From: Rhizobium sp. 16-488-2b | GTDB lineage: Bacteria; Pseudomonadota; Alphaproteobacteria; Rhizobiales; Rhizobiaceae | NCBI RefSeq assembly: GCF_017741815.1 | Contig: NZ_JAGHMF010000036.1 | Span: 372,001 to 436,000, forward strand | Direction of reading: 5' to 3' | Length of the DNA stretch: 64,000 bases | In this document: one piece after another, positions 1-9,136 of the stretch | How the letters are laid out: every line of letters starts with the position of its first letter | Position numbering within the stretch: position 1 is the stretch's first letter | The notes under the pieces: generated by a model | The model's database searches: none | Told to the model about the DNA's origin: nothing | What the model saw: the letters and a program-made list of their open reading frames with translations, nothing else | Translations under genes and position numbers: made by a program

Positions 1-432
1 GGATCGTCATGTCGGCGCTGCGGTCGCCGTGACGAGCCTGGACCAGAACGGAAAGATTGATGGTCTCGCTGCCCAGGCCTGAGAGGTTTTCGGTCCGGCC
101 TACATAGCGGCTGACTATCTGCTGCGGGTCGCGGTCAAATACGCCGACACGGCGCGGGAGCGACAAGCAGATCACAGCATTTGCTTCTCATCGACATCAC
201 TTTGCCGTTAGTGCTCTATTGAGAGCTGCGATCCAGTTTGATCGGAGACGAGGCTATCGTTCATTTCATCATGCTGGCCCTGCTCATTCGTTGGCAAGCG
301 ACTTCAGGAAGGCGTTTCGTTGGCGCTGGCGCCTGTCGATGAAACGATCAGGCAGGCAGGTGCTATGAGCGGCCGACCGTTGATGATGCTCTCCGGAGGG
401 ATATTCGTTAATCGTGATGCCGAGCGAGCCGC
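1..432. other. Left-edge stretch without a recognised gene
   Basis: No convincing gene was recognised here. On the minus strand a frame stays open from a GTG at 173-175 to the window edge (58 codons, beginning MICLSLPRR and containing RYVGRTENLSGLGSET). It could be the first part of a gene continuing to the left, but a frame this short can stay open by chance and I do not recognise it. The rest, 176-432, lies between that frame and the stop of the WecG-type gene and shows no clear signal. Confidence 0.4.
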
Positions 433-1227
433 CTACTGGCGCTGATGATGACGGCTAAAGAGTTCCCTGGCGAACAAGTGCAACAGCGGACCGACGGCGA
501 AAACATATCGTCGCCACAGCCGTCTGGGGTCCGATGCCAGCCGGTGCGCCCACTCCAGCCCCAGCTGGCGCATCCATATCGGCGCGCGCGCCTTGGCCCC
601 AAGTAGAAACTCCAGCGATGCGCCGATGCACAGGCCGACGCCGCATGCTTCCGGCCGCTGGGCAAGTGCATAGGCAATCTTTTCGGACTGCGGCGATCCG
701 ATGGCGATGAAGACAAAGCGTGCGGGTTCCGCTGCCACGAAATCCACGCAGGCCTGCAAGCCGGCAGGGTCTTTCAGAACATTTGGAGGAGGAACGAGGC
801 TTCGGAAACGGACGCCCGGAAACATTGTTTCCATTTGCTCTGAGACCATCGAATTGGCTGCGATCAGGGTAATGCGATCGCCCGGCCGGATTACCGTTTT
901 GAAGATACGTGCTGTCAAGTCCGATCCCGTGACGAGCGGCAAGTCAAGCGCCACGGCGTGCGACAGCGTCGAGATCGGCTTGCTGTCGCAGAGCGACATC
1001 CAGGCATCGTCATAATAGGGCGCAAGCAACCGATCGCCGTTGAGGCGGACGACGTGATCGACATTCGGCGTCACGATATAGCGAAAGCGATCCAGCGATT
1101 CACTGTTGCTCACCAGATCGATAGCTGCATCCTGCGCTATCGTATCGAACGGTGCGCCGAGAAAATAATGGCGTGTCCGGCTTGTCGGCGGAGCAGGCTG
1201 CGGAGAACGAACTTCCAGTAGCGGCAT
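433..1227 (-). CDS. WecG/TagA/CpsF family glycosyltransferase
   Basis: Family members transfer N-acetylmannosaminuronic acid, N-acetylmannosamine or related sugars onto a lipid-linked glycan at the cytoplasmic membrane. Counting from the start used here (264 aa), the sequence shows TPNVDH at about 53-58, DSKPI at 81-85, GSPQSEK at about 177-183, and the C-terminal block CIGASLEFLLG followed by RAPIWMRQLGLEW and RRYV. All are typical of the family (GSPKQE is the usual form of the third). The ATG at 1227 has GAGAGGGG just upstream. A longer frame from a TTG at 1302 would add 25 residues, but it lacks a ribosome-binding site and carries no family homology. The gene is divergent from the family 2 glycosyltransferase at 1473 and belongs to the polysaccharide cluster. 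The donor sugar cannot be read from sequence. Confidence 0.9.
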   Translation of the reverse strand: MPLLEVRSPQPAPPTSRTRHYFLGAPFDTIAQDAAIDLVSNSESLDRFRYIVTPNVDHVVRLNGDRLLAPYYDDAWMSLCDSKPISTLSHAVALDLPLVTGSDLTARIFKTVIRPGDRITLIAANSMVSEQMETMFPGVRFRSLVPPPNVLKDPAGLQACVDFVAAEPARFVFIAIGSPQSEKIAYALAQRPEACGVGLCIGASLEFLLGAKARAPIWMRQLGLEWAHRLASDPRRLWRRYVFAVGPLLHLFARELFSRHHQRQ

Positions 1228-1472
1228 CTGCCCCTCTCTTTGCGCAGGCAAGCGTCGGCGCGGCGCGACGCAGCAGAGATGAATATTATTTTCGATTTCC
1301 AAGTTAAATTATCAGCGAATTCGAGCAATTGACCGAACGTCAGCAATTGGATGTATTTATTTTTACGCGATCTAATCCGCCTAATCACAAGGGACTACCG
1401 TAGGCCGATGGGATAGACGATCGTTGATGTGGTATTAGTTTTAAAATACGCACCAACGGAGAGGCGATAATC
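1228..1472. promoter_or_regulatory. AT-rich divergent intergenic region with direct repeats
   Basis: This 245-bp gap separates two divergent glycosyltransferase genes and is visibly richer in A and T than its flanks, as expected for back-to-back promoters. The octamer AGCAATTG occurs twice, at 1324-1331 and 1342-1349, in direct orientation and 18 bp apart. That spacing is compatible with a regulator bound twice on one DNA face, but no regulator can be named. Confidence 0.4.
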
Positions 1473-2669
1473 TTGCTATACATGATAGCGTTTCTGTCAC
1501 TCACGGTGGCTGGCATCGCCTGCTTCGCGCTTGTGGCTATTTTCGCGATCGAATGTGTCGCCGGCGTCTGGCCTTCCGGCCGGCGCGCCGAACAGGCGCT
1601 TTCCGTTCGGCCCGCAATTGCCGTTCTGATACCGGCCCACAATGAAGCGCTTGGGATTGCCGCGACGCTGAGAAGCATCGGCGATCAGATCCGCACCGGC
1701 GACCGGATCGTCGTGGTGGCCGACAATTGCGATGACGAGACGGCGGCGATTGCGCGCAGTTTCGGGGCGGAGGTGATAGAGCGGCGCGATTCCGTCAACC
1801 GTGGCAAGGGCCACGCGCTAGCTGCTGGCGTTGCGCATCTGCGGCAGGCGCCGCCGGCAATCGTCGTCTTCATCGACGCGGACTGCCAGATTGCAAGCGG
1901 TACGCTGGATGCGCTGGCCGCCGATGTCATGGCATTCGAACGCCCGGTGCAAGCGCGGAACCTGCAGGTGACGCAGCCGGGCGCGAGCATAGGCCTGGCG
2001 ATCGGCGAATTCGCCTTCCGTATCAAGAACCATGTCCGGCCACTAGGAATGAGCAGGCTCGGCCTGCCATGCCTGATGACGGGGACCGGTATGGCGCTGC
2101 CATGGAACCTCGTGGAACGGGCAAATCTTGCGACCGGGCACCTCGTGGAAGACATGAAGTTCGCGCTCGAACTGGCGCAGAATGGCGCGCCACCGCGTTT
2201 CTGCGAGCGGGCCCTGGTGACAAGTCTTTTCCCAACCTCCACGGAAGCCGTGGAAACACAGCGGCGGCGCTGGGAGGGGGGGCATCTAGCAATGATGCGC
2301 TTCGCAGTCGGCGCGCTTTCCCGTCCGAGCGCATGGCGCAGTGCGGCTTACTGTGCCCTCCTTCTTGACGTGCTCGTGCCGCCGCTTACGCTGCTTGCCG
2401 CCGCCGTTGCCTTTATGACATTGGTCGCGGCATGCGCGGCTCTCTTGGGCGTCGGCCTGCTGCCTCTGGTAATTGCGGCGGCGGCCGCTTTGGTTTTTCT
2501 GTTTGCAATCGGTCTCAGCTGGGCGGCATTCGCGACCGAGCTTCTGCCGCCGAGGCAGCTCGTCAGACTCCCGGCCTATGCCATCGCGAAACTATACAAA
2601 TATCCCAGGATGCTGCTTTCATCCGGCCGGCACGAATGGGTGAGGACCGATCGCTCGCGCTCGCAATGA
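1473..2669 (+). CDS. Membrane glycosyltransferase, family 2
   Basis: This is a predicted GT-A fold transferase adding a sugar to a growing cell-surface polysaccharide on the inner membrane. The 398-aa protein begins with a membrane segment (about residues 3-29). The catalytic domain follows, with IPAHNE at 53-58, the metal-binding DADC at 135-138, the catalytic VED at about 225-227 and QRRRW at 263-267. The last motif is typical of processive family 2 enzymes. Two or three hydrophobic segments follow from about 285 to 365. The start is a TTG with GGAGAGG eight bases upstream. An in-frame ATG nine bases later is too far from that site. The substrate is unknown. Confidence 0.88.
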   Translation: MLYMIAFLSLTVAGIACFALVAIFAIECVAGVWPSGRRAEQALSVRPAIAVLIPAHNEALGIAATLRSIGDQIRTGDRIVVVADNCDDETAAIARSFGAEVIERRDSVNRGKGHALAAGVAHLRQAPPAIVVFIDADCQIASGTLDALAADVMAFERPVQARNLQVTQPGASIGLAIGEFAFRIKNHVRPLGMSRLGLPCLMTGTGMALPWNLVERANLATGHLVEDMKFALELAQNGAPPRFCERALVTSLFPTSTEAVETQRRRWEGGHLAMMRFAVGALSRPSAWRSAAYCALLLDVLVPPLTLLAAAVAFMTLVAACAALLGVGLLPLVIAAAAALVFLFAIGLSWAAFATELLPPRQLVRLPAYAIAKLYKYPRMLLSSGRHEWVRTDRSRSQ

Positions 2670-2972
2670 AGACGGGTACCATTCGGGCGGGTCTCAGCGT
2701 CTGATCCGCCGCACAGCCATTGCGGAAGAAGTGCTTTGCCGCCAGGCTGACTATCCGGGAACGGTACGCGTCGCCTAAGGGGACGGAATTCGTACGATCC
2801 GATCTCGCCACTCGAACCTTCGCTACTGACGTGACATTGGACTTCTGGCGCCCTGACAGCCGGCCGCAGATCCTTCTTTTGCGCCGGTGCAATGGTAAGC
2901 CGCCGGCTTTATAAACCCGATCAAGTATCTGCAGGTCGTTCACGACAGATCGCCGATGCCCGCCCATTGAGA
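2670..2972. other. Convergent intergenic region, nothing recognised
   Basis: The 303 bp between the stop codons of the convergent glycosyltransferase and flippase genes contain only short frames without recognisable similarity. I see no clear terminator hairpin with a T-run. Confidence 0.5.
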
Positions 2973-4448
2973 TTACAATGCGCAGGATACTCGCCGGCGA
3001 ACGAACTGGAGCAAATCCACCGCTTCGCGTTCAGGCCCCACAGGCTTGCCGCTCAGCAGCCAAAGCCCGAAGCTCGCGCCGCAATAACTGATCCCGCCGA
3101 TCAGTACCATGGTGATCAGCTGCAGGGCCTCCGGCTCGTTGTTGGTCATCAGGCTGACGTTCCACACACAGCCAGCCATGAACAACGAGGCAACGCTCGC
3201 ACGCCAGCCGGCGAGAAACTGAGCCTTTACTGAGACGCCGACGAGACGCCTAGCCAGGAAAACATACATCATGATGCCGATAGCAGCGCTGATACACCGC
3301 GCAAACAGAAGACCATTCAGCCCACCCAGGAACAAGCCGGCGAAAATCAGTGGAAAGCGGATGAAGATGAAGGCGAGGTCAAGCTGGAACAGCGACCGTG
3401 TGCAACCGAGGCCCATGGCCAAGGGGGTCACCGGCATTTTAAAGGCGCTGGTTGCCAAGACCACGCTCAACACCTGAGCCACCAGCGCGGCCGATGACCA
3501 TGCGGGGCCAAGAACAATGTCGATGAAGGGTCTAGCGACAAGCGCGAAGCCGATACCAACCGGCAGTGCTGCCGCAGCAAGCAGGCTCTGAGATCGAAGG
3601 AATGCATGCCGCAGGCGTTCGGGATCGTCCTGAAGTCGCGCAAAGGCTGGGAAGAGCAAGCCCGAGATTGGCGCGGTCGATTCACGCACCGGCAGCGAGG
3701 AGAGCCTGTCACCTACGGTATACTGGCCCAGAGGGCCGGCGCCTAGCATGGCGCCAAGCGCGAGCTGGTCAGCGCGCCAATTGACCTCATTGAGGCCGGA
3801 GCTTAGAGCCACCCACCCGGAAAACGAGAACAGATTTCTCCAGTGAGCAAACGAAATGCGCGGCAGATAAGGAAGCAGAACATACGACATCACCACACCG
3901 ACCACCTGCGATGCGAGCGTGCTGATCACAAGCGCCCAATAGCTGCGGAAAACCAACGCGATGGCAACGGCGACGACCACGCCAACCAGTCTGTTGATCA
4001 GGTCGATGAATATCTCTTGGTGAAAGGAAAGGCGCCGCCGGAAGTCCACAAGCCGGGGGTTCGCGAGGCCGCCGATCAGCGCTCCGCCTGCAAGCGCGAA
4101 AAATATGCTGATGAGCCGGTCGTCGTGATAAATCCACGCGACGGGATAACCCGCGACGACCAGCACGACGCCGATCCCCGCCGCACGCAGCGCGTTCAGC
4201 GTCCAGGCCGTATCATAGTGCTCCCGCTGCGGGTTCTTGTGCTGGATGAGCGCCGAACTGAGCGAAAGCTCGGTTACAGCCGCAACGATCGAAAGGACGA
4301 TGGTCGCAAGCGTCACCAGGCCAAAATCGACGGGCGTCAGCAGTCGAGCCAGTACCAGCATACTGACCACACCGAGGAGATTCGAGACAACGCGTCCGCC
4401 GGCGGTCCAGATTGCTCCGACACTCAGCTGTTTGCGTACACCTTCCAA
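2973..4448 (-). CDS. Polysaccharide flippase, Wzx/MOP family
   Basis: Predicted to move a lipid-linked oligosaccharide repeat across the inner membrane. The 491-aa protein is almost entirely hydrophobic helices, about 12 to 14 segments. Its N-terminus, with VGAIWTAGGRVVSNLLG and LARLLTPVDFGLVTLA, is characteristic of the Polysacc_synt_3 branch of the MOP exporter superfamily (WzxC-like). The start is a TTG preceded by AAGGAG six bases away. The gene sits among glycosyltransferases and, with the ligase/polymerase at 9137-10576, would give a Wzx/Wzy-type assembly route. Substrate specificity cannot be inferred. Confidence 0.9.
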   Translation of the reverse strand: MEGVRKQLSVGAIWTAGGRVVSNLLGVVSMLVLARLLTPVDFGLVTLATIVLSIVAAVTELSLSSALIQHKNPQREHYDTAWTLNALRAAGIGVVLVVAGYPVAWIYHDDRLISIFFALAGGALIGGLANPRLVDFRRRLSFHQEIFIDLINRLVGVVVAVAIALVFRSYWALVISTLASQVVGVVMSYVLLPYLPRISFAHWRNLFSFSGWVALSSGLNEVNWRADQLALGAMLGAGPLGQYTVGDRLSSLPVRESTAPISGLLFPAFARLQDDPERLRHAFLRSQSLLAAAALPVGIGFALVARPFIDIVLGPAWSSAALVAQVLSVVLATSAFKMPVTPLAMGLGCTRSLFQLDLAFIFIRFPLIFAGLFLGGLNGLLFARCISAAIGIMMYVFLARRLVGVSVKAQFLAGWRASVASLFMAGCVWNVSLMTNNEPEALQLITMVLIGGISYCGASFGLWLLSGKPVGPEREAVDLLQFVRRRVSCAL

Positions 4449-4698
4449 CGTCGTCTCCTTGCCTATGTCTGCTGTACCGATGCGGCGTGGTTCTAAAGAT
4501 AGATATTTATCAGCCGGTCGTAACCGGCCATATCGTGCTCGAGGTCTGAGACGAGCAGGAGATCTTTACTGATGGCAACGGCAAAAAACCTCGACCAGGC
4601 AACTACCGATCTGATTGGTCGCAACTCCCCAGAAGAGCTGAAGAATATTGATCTGACTCATCGCGATAGCCATGCCGGGCGCCTCTCAAACCAGCTCG

Positions 4699-5766
4699 CT
4701 AAACCCGGGTCCTTCGCGCCATGGCAAGCGCAATGTCGAGGGCCTCCCCATGTGTATCGGCCCAGTGGACAGTGCTGTGATTCCGACTTGTATACTCGTA
4801 AACAGCACGGTTCTTGCCGAAGCGGTCAGGTAGCAGCACGCTATGTTGCGAACGCAGCGTGCAGAGAATGTGCGGATGCATGCGGTCGGTAACCAGCACC
4901 TTACCCGTATCGAGTCTGCGGTTGCCGCTCGCGAGCATGTAACGCGAAAAGCGATCGTAGCTGCCGGCAATATGCCTGTTGGCGATCGGACTGAGCGCTG
5001 GCGCTAGCTTGCGGATACGGGAGAAGAAGCGCCCCGGAAAGAGGACCCGCATGCCCGCGGGATCATGGTGCGTCCAGTCGAACACCTCCACCCCACTTGG
5101 TGCTGACGATCCGACGCCCTCGATGTCGTCGCGGGCGAGCCAGATGACATCATGCTTGGGCGCGATGAGCCTCTGCTGTGGCGGTAGGAGCAGCGCTGAA
5201 TCGTGTACCGCTTCCACACGGACGTTATCCGGGAATACATCGCGTGCCGACTCCGCGCTGACCGGATCCCTGGCCAGAAGCACAACATCGCGATGGTTTC
5301 CGAATATCGTTCTCGCCTCAAGGCGATCCTCGTCATCGACGAACAGCATGGTAGAGGGCAACGAGACGAGACGATTATTAGGGCACGCTTGGGCAACGAT
5401 GCGCTTGATCTCCGCGTGGCGCGGCCATAGACGCGATATCGTGACTCCGCCCGAAAACAATATCACGCCGTCCCCGACAGCTCGTATCATTTCCTGAAGA
5501 TCGAAGTTAAGCCCATGCGCGGTGTAGGCGATGGACACATTGCGTTGCTTCAAATAGTCCATGGCGGCCACCCACATCATATGGTTGCCGACATTGAAGT
5601 CGAACGGGAACTGCAGAATCGCCACCGGCTTGGATTCAGGTATGTATCGGTCAAGACACTCCCGAATCGTTTGCCGTTGCCGCTCCAATTGTGCCGCGTC
5701 TTCCGTCGAAAGCGCCTGACCGGTCACGTGACCATACTCTCGATTATATACTGCAGCGGCTGGCAT
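4699..5766 (-). CDS. Polysaccharide pyruvyl transferase family protein
   Basis: Members add a ketal pyruvate from phosphoenolpyruvate to a sugar of an exopolysaccharide, giving it negative charge. The 355-aa sequence has the family layout. An early ILQFPFDFNVGNHMMW block is followed by FSGGVTISRLWP, then PSTMLFVDD, then VLLARDPVSAESARDVFP. Near the C-terminus VLVTDRMHPHILCTLR is the conserved histidine-containing loop, followed by LLPDRFGKN. This matches the PF04230 pattern seen in rhizobial ExoV-like proteins. The start is an ATG at 5766 with a weak purine-rich site. A 250-bp gap (4449-4698) without a gene separates it from the flippase downstream. The acceptor sugar is unknown. Confidence 0.88.
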   Translation of the reverse strand: MPAAAVYNREYGHVTGQALSTEDAAQLERQRQTIRECLDRYIPESKPVAILQFPFDFNVGNHMMWVAAMDYLKQRNVSIAYTAHGLNFDLQEMIRAVGDGVILFSGGVTISRLWPRHAEIKRIVAQACPNNRLVSLPSTMLFVDDEDRLEARTIFGNHRDVVLLARDPVSAESARDVFPDNVRVEAVHDSALLLPPQQRLIAPKHDVIWLARDDIEGVGSSAPSGVEVFDWTHHDPAGMRVLFPGRFFSRIRKLAPALSPIANRHIAGSYDRFSRYMLASGNRRLDTGKVLVTDRMHPHILCTLRSQHSVLLPDRFGKNRAVYEYTSRNHSTVHWADTHGEALDIALAMARRTRV

Positions 5767-5837
5767 CGGTTCTCGAAGTCCTTGCTGTATGTGATGCTGG
5801 GTGCCGTCTGAAACGTATCTTCCAGGACGGAGAAGGT

Positions 5838-6587
5838 TCAGCGCATTCGGGTCACAAGCATGTGTCCGGCCGAGATGTCAAAGTTCAGTCCTTCCCGTCC
5901 TACGCGGGAGAAGTAGTCGTCTGCCGCCTTTCTGCATCCTGACCAATCCGAATAGGCGCGAAGTGCAACGGCGCCGCCGACGATGACATGCGGCATGATC
6001 CGCTCCAGGCAAGCGGTGACGGGCTCGTACCAATCCACATCGATATTGGCCAAAGCGACCGGCTCAGCGACTGCAACTGTGTCTTGCGCCTTACCCTTTA
6101 TGAGTTGGACGTTGTTGGCTCCAACGGGATAGCCATACCTGGCGAAGTTGTTCGTCACTGTCGCCATCAGGTCTTCATCGTAAAGATAATATTGGTCACC
6201 TCCGAGGCCGACAGCGTCGCCGGCAGTAATCTCAGCATACCGGGCTTTCATATCGTCCCCGTCGTGCTCCGATGGCGGCGGGAGCATCGCAAACAGGTCG
6301 TACACGCGCATCGGGCGCTGCGGTGCCTTGGCAGAACACATCAGGATTGCCGAACCGCCGCGCGCGCACCCCGTTTCAATGATCAGAGCTCCGCTTGAGG
6401 CGGTTCGACGCACGACCTCGAGCAACTGATGAAGCTGGCGATCAGTCGTGTAGGAAAGATTTTCGTCGCGTACCCTCGACCAGGCCTGTCGAACGGCCCG
6501 TGGGTATGCGGTTCGACGAGCGAGTTCCGAAAACGCTCCGATGCGCCAACGCGCCGCATGCGCCACCCTAGTTACTGCTTCCATCAC
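5838..6587 (-). CDS. TylF/MycF-type SAM-dependent O-methyltransferase
   Basis: Predicted to methylate a sugar hydroxyl using S-adenosylmethionine. The 249-aa protein has the SAM-binding block IIETGCARGGSAILM and the acidic DVDWYEPVTACLERIMPH segment. It ends with DWSGCRKAADDYF, a pattern typical of TylF-family macrocin O-methyltransferases and related enzymes in polysaccharide clusters. AAGGAG lies seven bases before a GTG at 6587, with an ATG directly after it, and either may be used. It lies 71 bp upstream of the pyruvyl transferase on the same strand, so the two probably form one unit. Together they suggest a polymer with non-carbohydrate decorations. Confidence 0.82.
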   Translation of the reverse strand: MMEAVTRVAHAARWRIGAFSELARRTAYPRAVRQAWSRVRDENLSYTTDRQLHQLLEVVRRTASSGALIIETGCARGGSAILMCSAKAPQRPMRVYDLFAMLPPPSEHDGDDMKARYAEITAGDAVGLGGDQYYLYDEDLMATVTNNFARYGYPVGANNVQLIKGKAQDTVAVAEPVALANIDVDWYEPVTACLERIMPHVIVGGAVALRAYSDWSGCRKAADDYFSRVGREGLNFDISAGHMLVTRMR

Positions 6588-6800
6588 GCCCGATCTCCTT
6601 GCAACAGCGCCTGTCTCGGCAAACCCTCAACTAATCCCTGTATTCCTCCGCAGAGGAAAAAGCCCGCCAGCTTTATGTCTTGCTCTTCTCATCGACATGC
6701 TCGTCGTTGGCAAAGCTGAGCTGCTTTCATGATACGACCATCTTCGGTTCTCACTCACGTACTTAAAGACGTTGACAGGCAGCTCGGCGGTTCATCAGAA

Positions 6801-8675
6801 CTAGGTAAGCCAGGAAGAGGGGGTCTGCGGTCTCACACCCATCTCCGAAAAAACATTGACCGTCATCTGCTGCGCTCGTCTATCCGCGCTGGGCACGTTC
6901 CTTATGGGAACGACGAAGACCAGGGACAGCAAACCCTTTATCCAGTTCTTTATTCTTCTCCGCCAACTGAACCGTGGAGGTTGGAAAGTCCAATTGTTGT
7001 CCAAGCCCCATACCCATTGAATCGAGCCAGTCGAAAATACCAGCGCTCCACTCGCCGCTCTGTAGTAGGCAGCATTGGAGATATTGGGGTTTGTGCCACC
7101 CGGTAGTGGCGCCACAACTTCGTTGGCACGCGTAGGGGATTTCGAAAGAATGACGAGACCGGCGGGGGTTTCCCTATTGTCTTGAACTGCATCCCATTCG
7201 TACCCGACCAGTCCTTTCAGCCTGTCGCCGTTTTTTAGACCTGTGCCCGCATAGATAGGGTCGGTGGCATTGGAAACGATGAAATCGAACCCCTCATAGA
7301 TGCTATCTTGTTCGGACACATAGGCCACCCCTATCAACGCATTCTCCGGTCTATTGACCTCTCCAGAACGAAACCGCGTCGTCGACGCCGGCGGATCTAC
7401 GTCAGTCACCGGATCGAGCGATGGGCCGGCCCCAATGCCCGACGAGTCCTTATATACGGTCAGGACGCGGTTCGCCTGACCCTGGCTAGAGTTATCGAAA
7501 CGGATTTGCCAATAAGCAGTATTGGCAGAGTAAAAGGCGAGATTAATTCCGCCATCGCGCGACAGCTCTAGCCTATTTCGTTGCTCCCCTGACCAGTACT
7601 CATCATGACCGACCGAAAGAAATATTCTATATGAAAAAAGTTGTAAAGTATTTCTGTGAACGTCAATATTTGAATAATAGGATATATCGTAGCCTTGGCA
7701 CTCCAACCATCGGACCATATTATACTCCCAAGTGAGCATATTATTGCAATTGAATCCGTCAGTATTGCTGAAGCCTAGGTGTGTTGCGCTGTAGGGGCGG
7801 TCAAAGCTTACTTGATGCGCTCTTGTGTTGTTGTCGCTATTGACGTCATAGACACTAAAGCCACCGAAAGCATTATAGGCTTGCGCAGTCGTTACCGCGT
7901 CCTGGAAGCCTATGTCGCTGGGGTGATTGTCTTTGCGCAGAACAAACGGGACAAGCGACTGTTTGCCGCTTCTGCAATCCGTTAGCTTGATAACATAAAG
8001 TCCGCTTGTCCAAGCTGCGGATGTCTGCAGTTCATACGACACGTCCCACAGGCATTCGACCAGGCGCGTGTCCTTATTGGTCATCACAGGGCTTGCTTGG
8101 GTCAATCCGTCCAGACCTAGCGCGCTCGCCATGAGTCTACCGCCGGCGCCACCGTAATAGCCAAGGCGATATACCTCGAGATTATATTGTCCAGCAGCAG
8201 ACAAGGAAACCTTTAGGTTCAGACCGTCTCCGGCATTGACACTCGTGGCATCCGCATAGGCCTCGATCTCGTGGTTTGTTGCCAGATTTGTAATCTTCCA
8301 ATCTGTTGTGCCAGCATTTAAGTTTTCGACTACAATCGAATTTCGGGCGTTGATGCCGACCTCGCCACTGCTGACGCTGTTAAGGCCCTTGGCCGTGGAT
8401 AGGACCGTTAGAGCGCGGATTTGGCTGCCAAGAAGATCCGACGATATACTGATGTGAGCGCTCGTCTCTCCGGCAATATTTTCCCATTCACCGTCGATTT
8501 GTTGTTGCCAACGGTAAGTCGTTTCGTTGTCAACACTTTGGCCGCGTTCATCAAAGACACTTGCGGTCAGAATATTTCCAACGGTTGCGCTGCCCCTGAG
8601 GATAACATGATAGGTGTATTCTTCAGTCGATGAAGTCGGCATCTCTTGTGTGTTACTCTCTACACCACCATGCAT
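6801..8675 (-). CDS. N,N-dimethylformamidase large-subunit-like protein with N-terminal Ig-like repeat
   Basis: The 624-aa protein has two visible parts. Residues about 20-110 resemble the Ig-like repeats of secreted adhesins (TVGNILTASVFD, TYRWQQQIDGEWENIAG). Residues about 120-600 resemble the domain found at the C-terminus of the N,N-dimethylformamidase beta subunit, with RLGYYGG at 170-176, AYNAFGG at 266-272, VGHDEYWSGEQR at 355-366 and a late STGSIQWVWGL block. Relatives of this domain occur in polysaccharide clusters, where their substrate is unknown. No classical signal peptide is seen, so export, if any, would need another route. The reading frame is clearly AT-richer than its neighbours, which suggests a separate origin. 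Formamidase activity should not be assumed. Confidence 0.75.
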   Translation of the reverse strand: MHGGVESNTQEMPTSSTEEYTYHVILRGSATVGNILTASVFDERGQSVDNETTYRWQQQIDGEWENIAGETSAHISISSDLLGSQIRALTVLSTAKGLNSVSSGEVGINARNSIVVENLNAGTTDWKITNLATNHEIEAYADATSVNAGDGLNLKVSLSAAGQYNLEVYRLGYYGGAGGRLMASALGLDGLTQASPVMTNKDTRLVECLWDVSYELQTSAAWTSGLYVIKLTDCRSGKQSLVPFVLRKDNHPSDIGFQDAVTTAQAYNAFGGFSVYDVNSDNNTRAHQVSFDRPYSATHLGFSNTDGFNCNNMLTWEYNMVRWLECQGYDISYYSNIDVHRNTLQLFSYRIFLSVGHDEYWSGEQRNRLELSRDGGINLAFYSANTAYWQIRFDNSSQGQANRVLTVYKDSSGIGAGPSLDPVTDVDPPASTTRFRSGEVNRPENALIGVAYVSEQDSIYEGFDFIVSNATDPIYAGTGLKNGDRLKGLVGYEWDAVQDNRETPAGLVILSKSPTRANEVVAPLPGGTNPNISNAAYYRAASGALVFSTGSIQWVWGLDNNWTFQPPRFSWRRRIKNWIKGLLSLVFVVPIRNVPSADRRAQQMTVNVFSEMGVRPQTPSSWLT

Positions 8676-9136
8676 ACGCGTACACGTCCCTTGACCGTTG
8701 TCACATATCGGTTTGCAGTGATTTTTTGCCGTTTGTCATAGTTGCCTTCCGGCGGAGCCCGTTGCTTCAGAACTTTAGAAAAAAACAGAATAAAACCATT
8801 GCTCTGCAAGACCTTTGACAAGATTTATGGACGCTCTCAAAGTCTCCGTCAACGGCCGACTGGTGCTGCTGAGGCCACCTTTTGGCTGTGTGGCGAGGGA
8901 TCGCCACCGCCCGTTTGATGGCGTCGACAAAGCCATTTATTCTCCATTTGGGGGTCTGCGAGATAGTGGCTTTAGATTGTGAGCGACCCGCGACCTGCAA
9001 CGACGGCGCATCAATACACCGGAGATATACACGCCTTGTTGCCAACGTTACTTTGGCGGATCTGTTTTTCGGATCATGTGACTGACAAGCTGCAAGGTTC
9101 CTAGAACCAGGGACCTTCCGAGTTGCAGAAAGAGGC
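8676..9136. other. Intergenic region, 461 bp, no gene recognised
   Basis: Lies between two minus-strand genes, upstream of the dimethylformamidase-like gene, whose promoter probably lies in the AT-rich part near 8680-8830. Frames here are short, lack ribosome-binding sites and show no recognisable similarity. No transposase remnant was seen. Confidence 0.4.
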
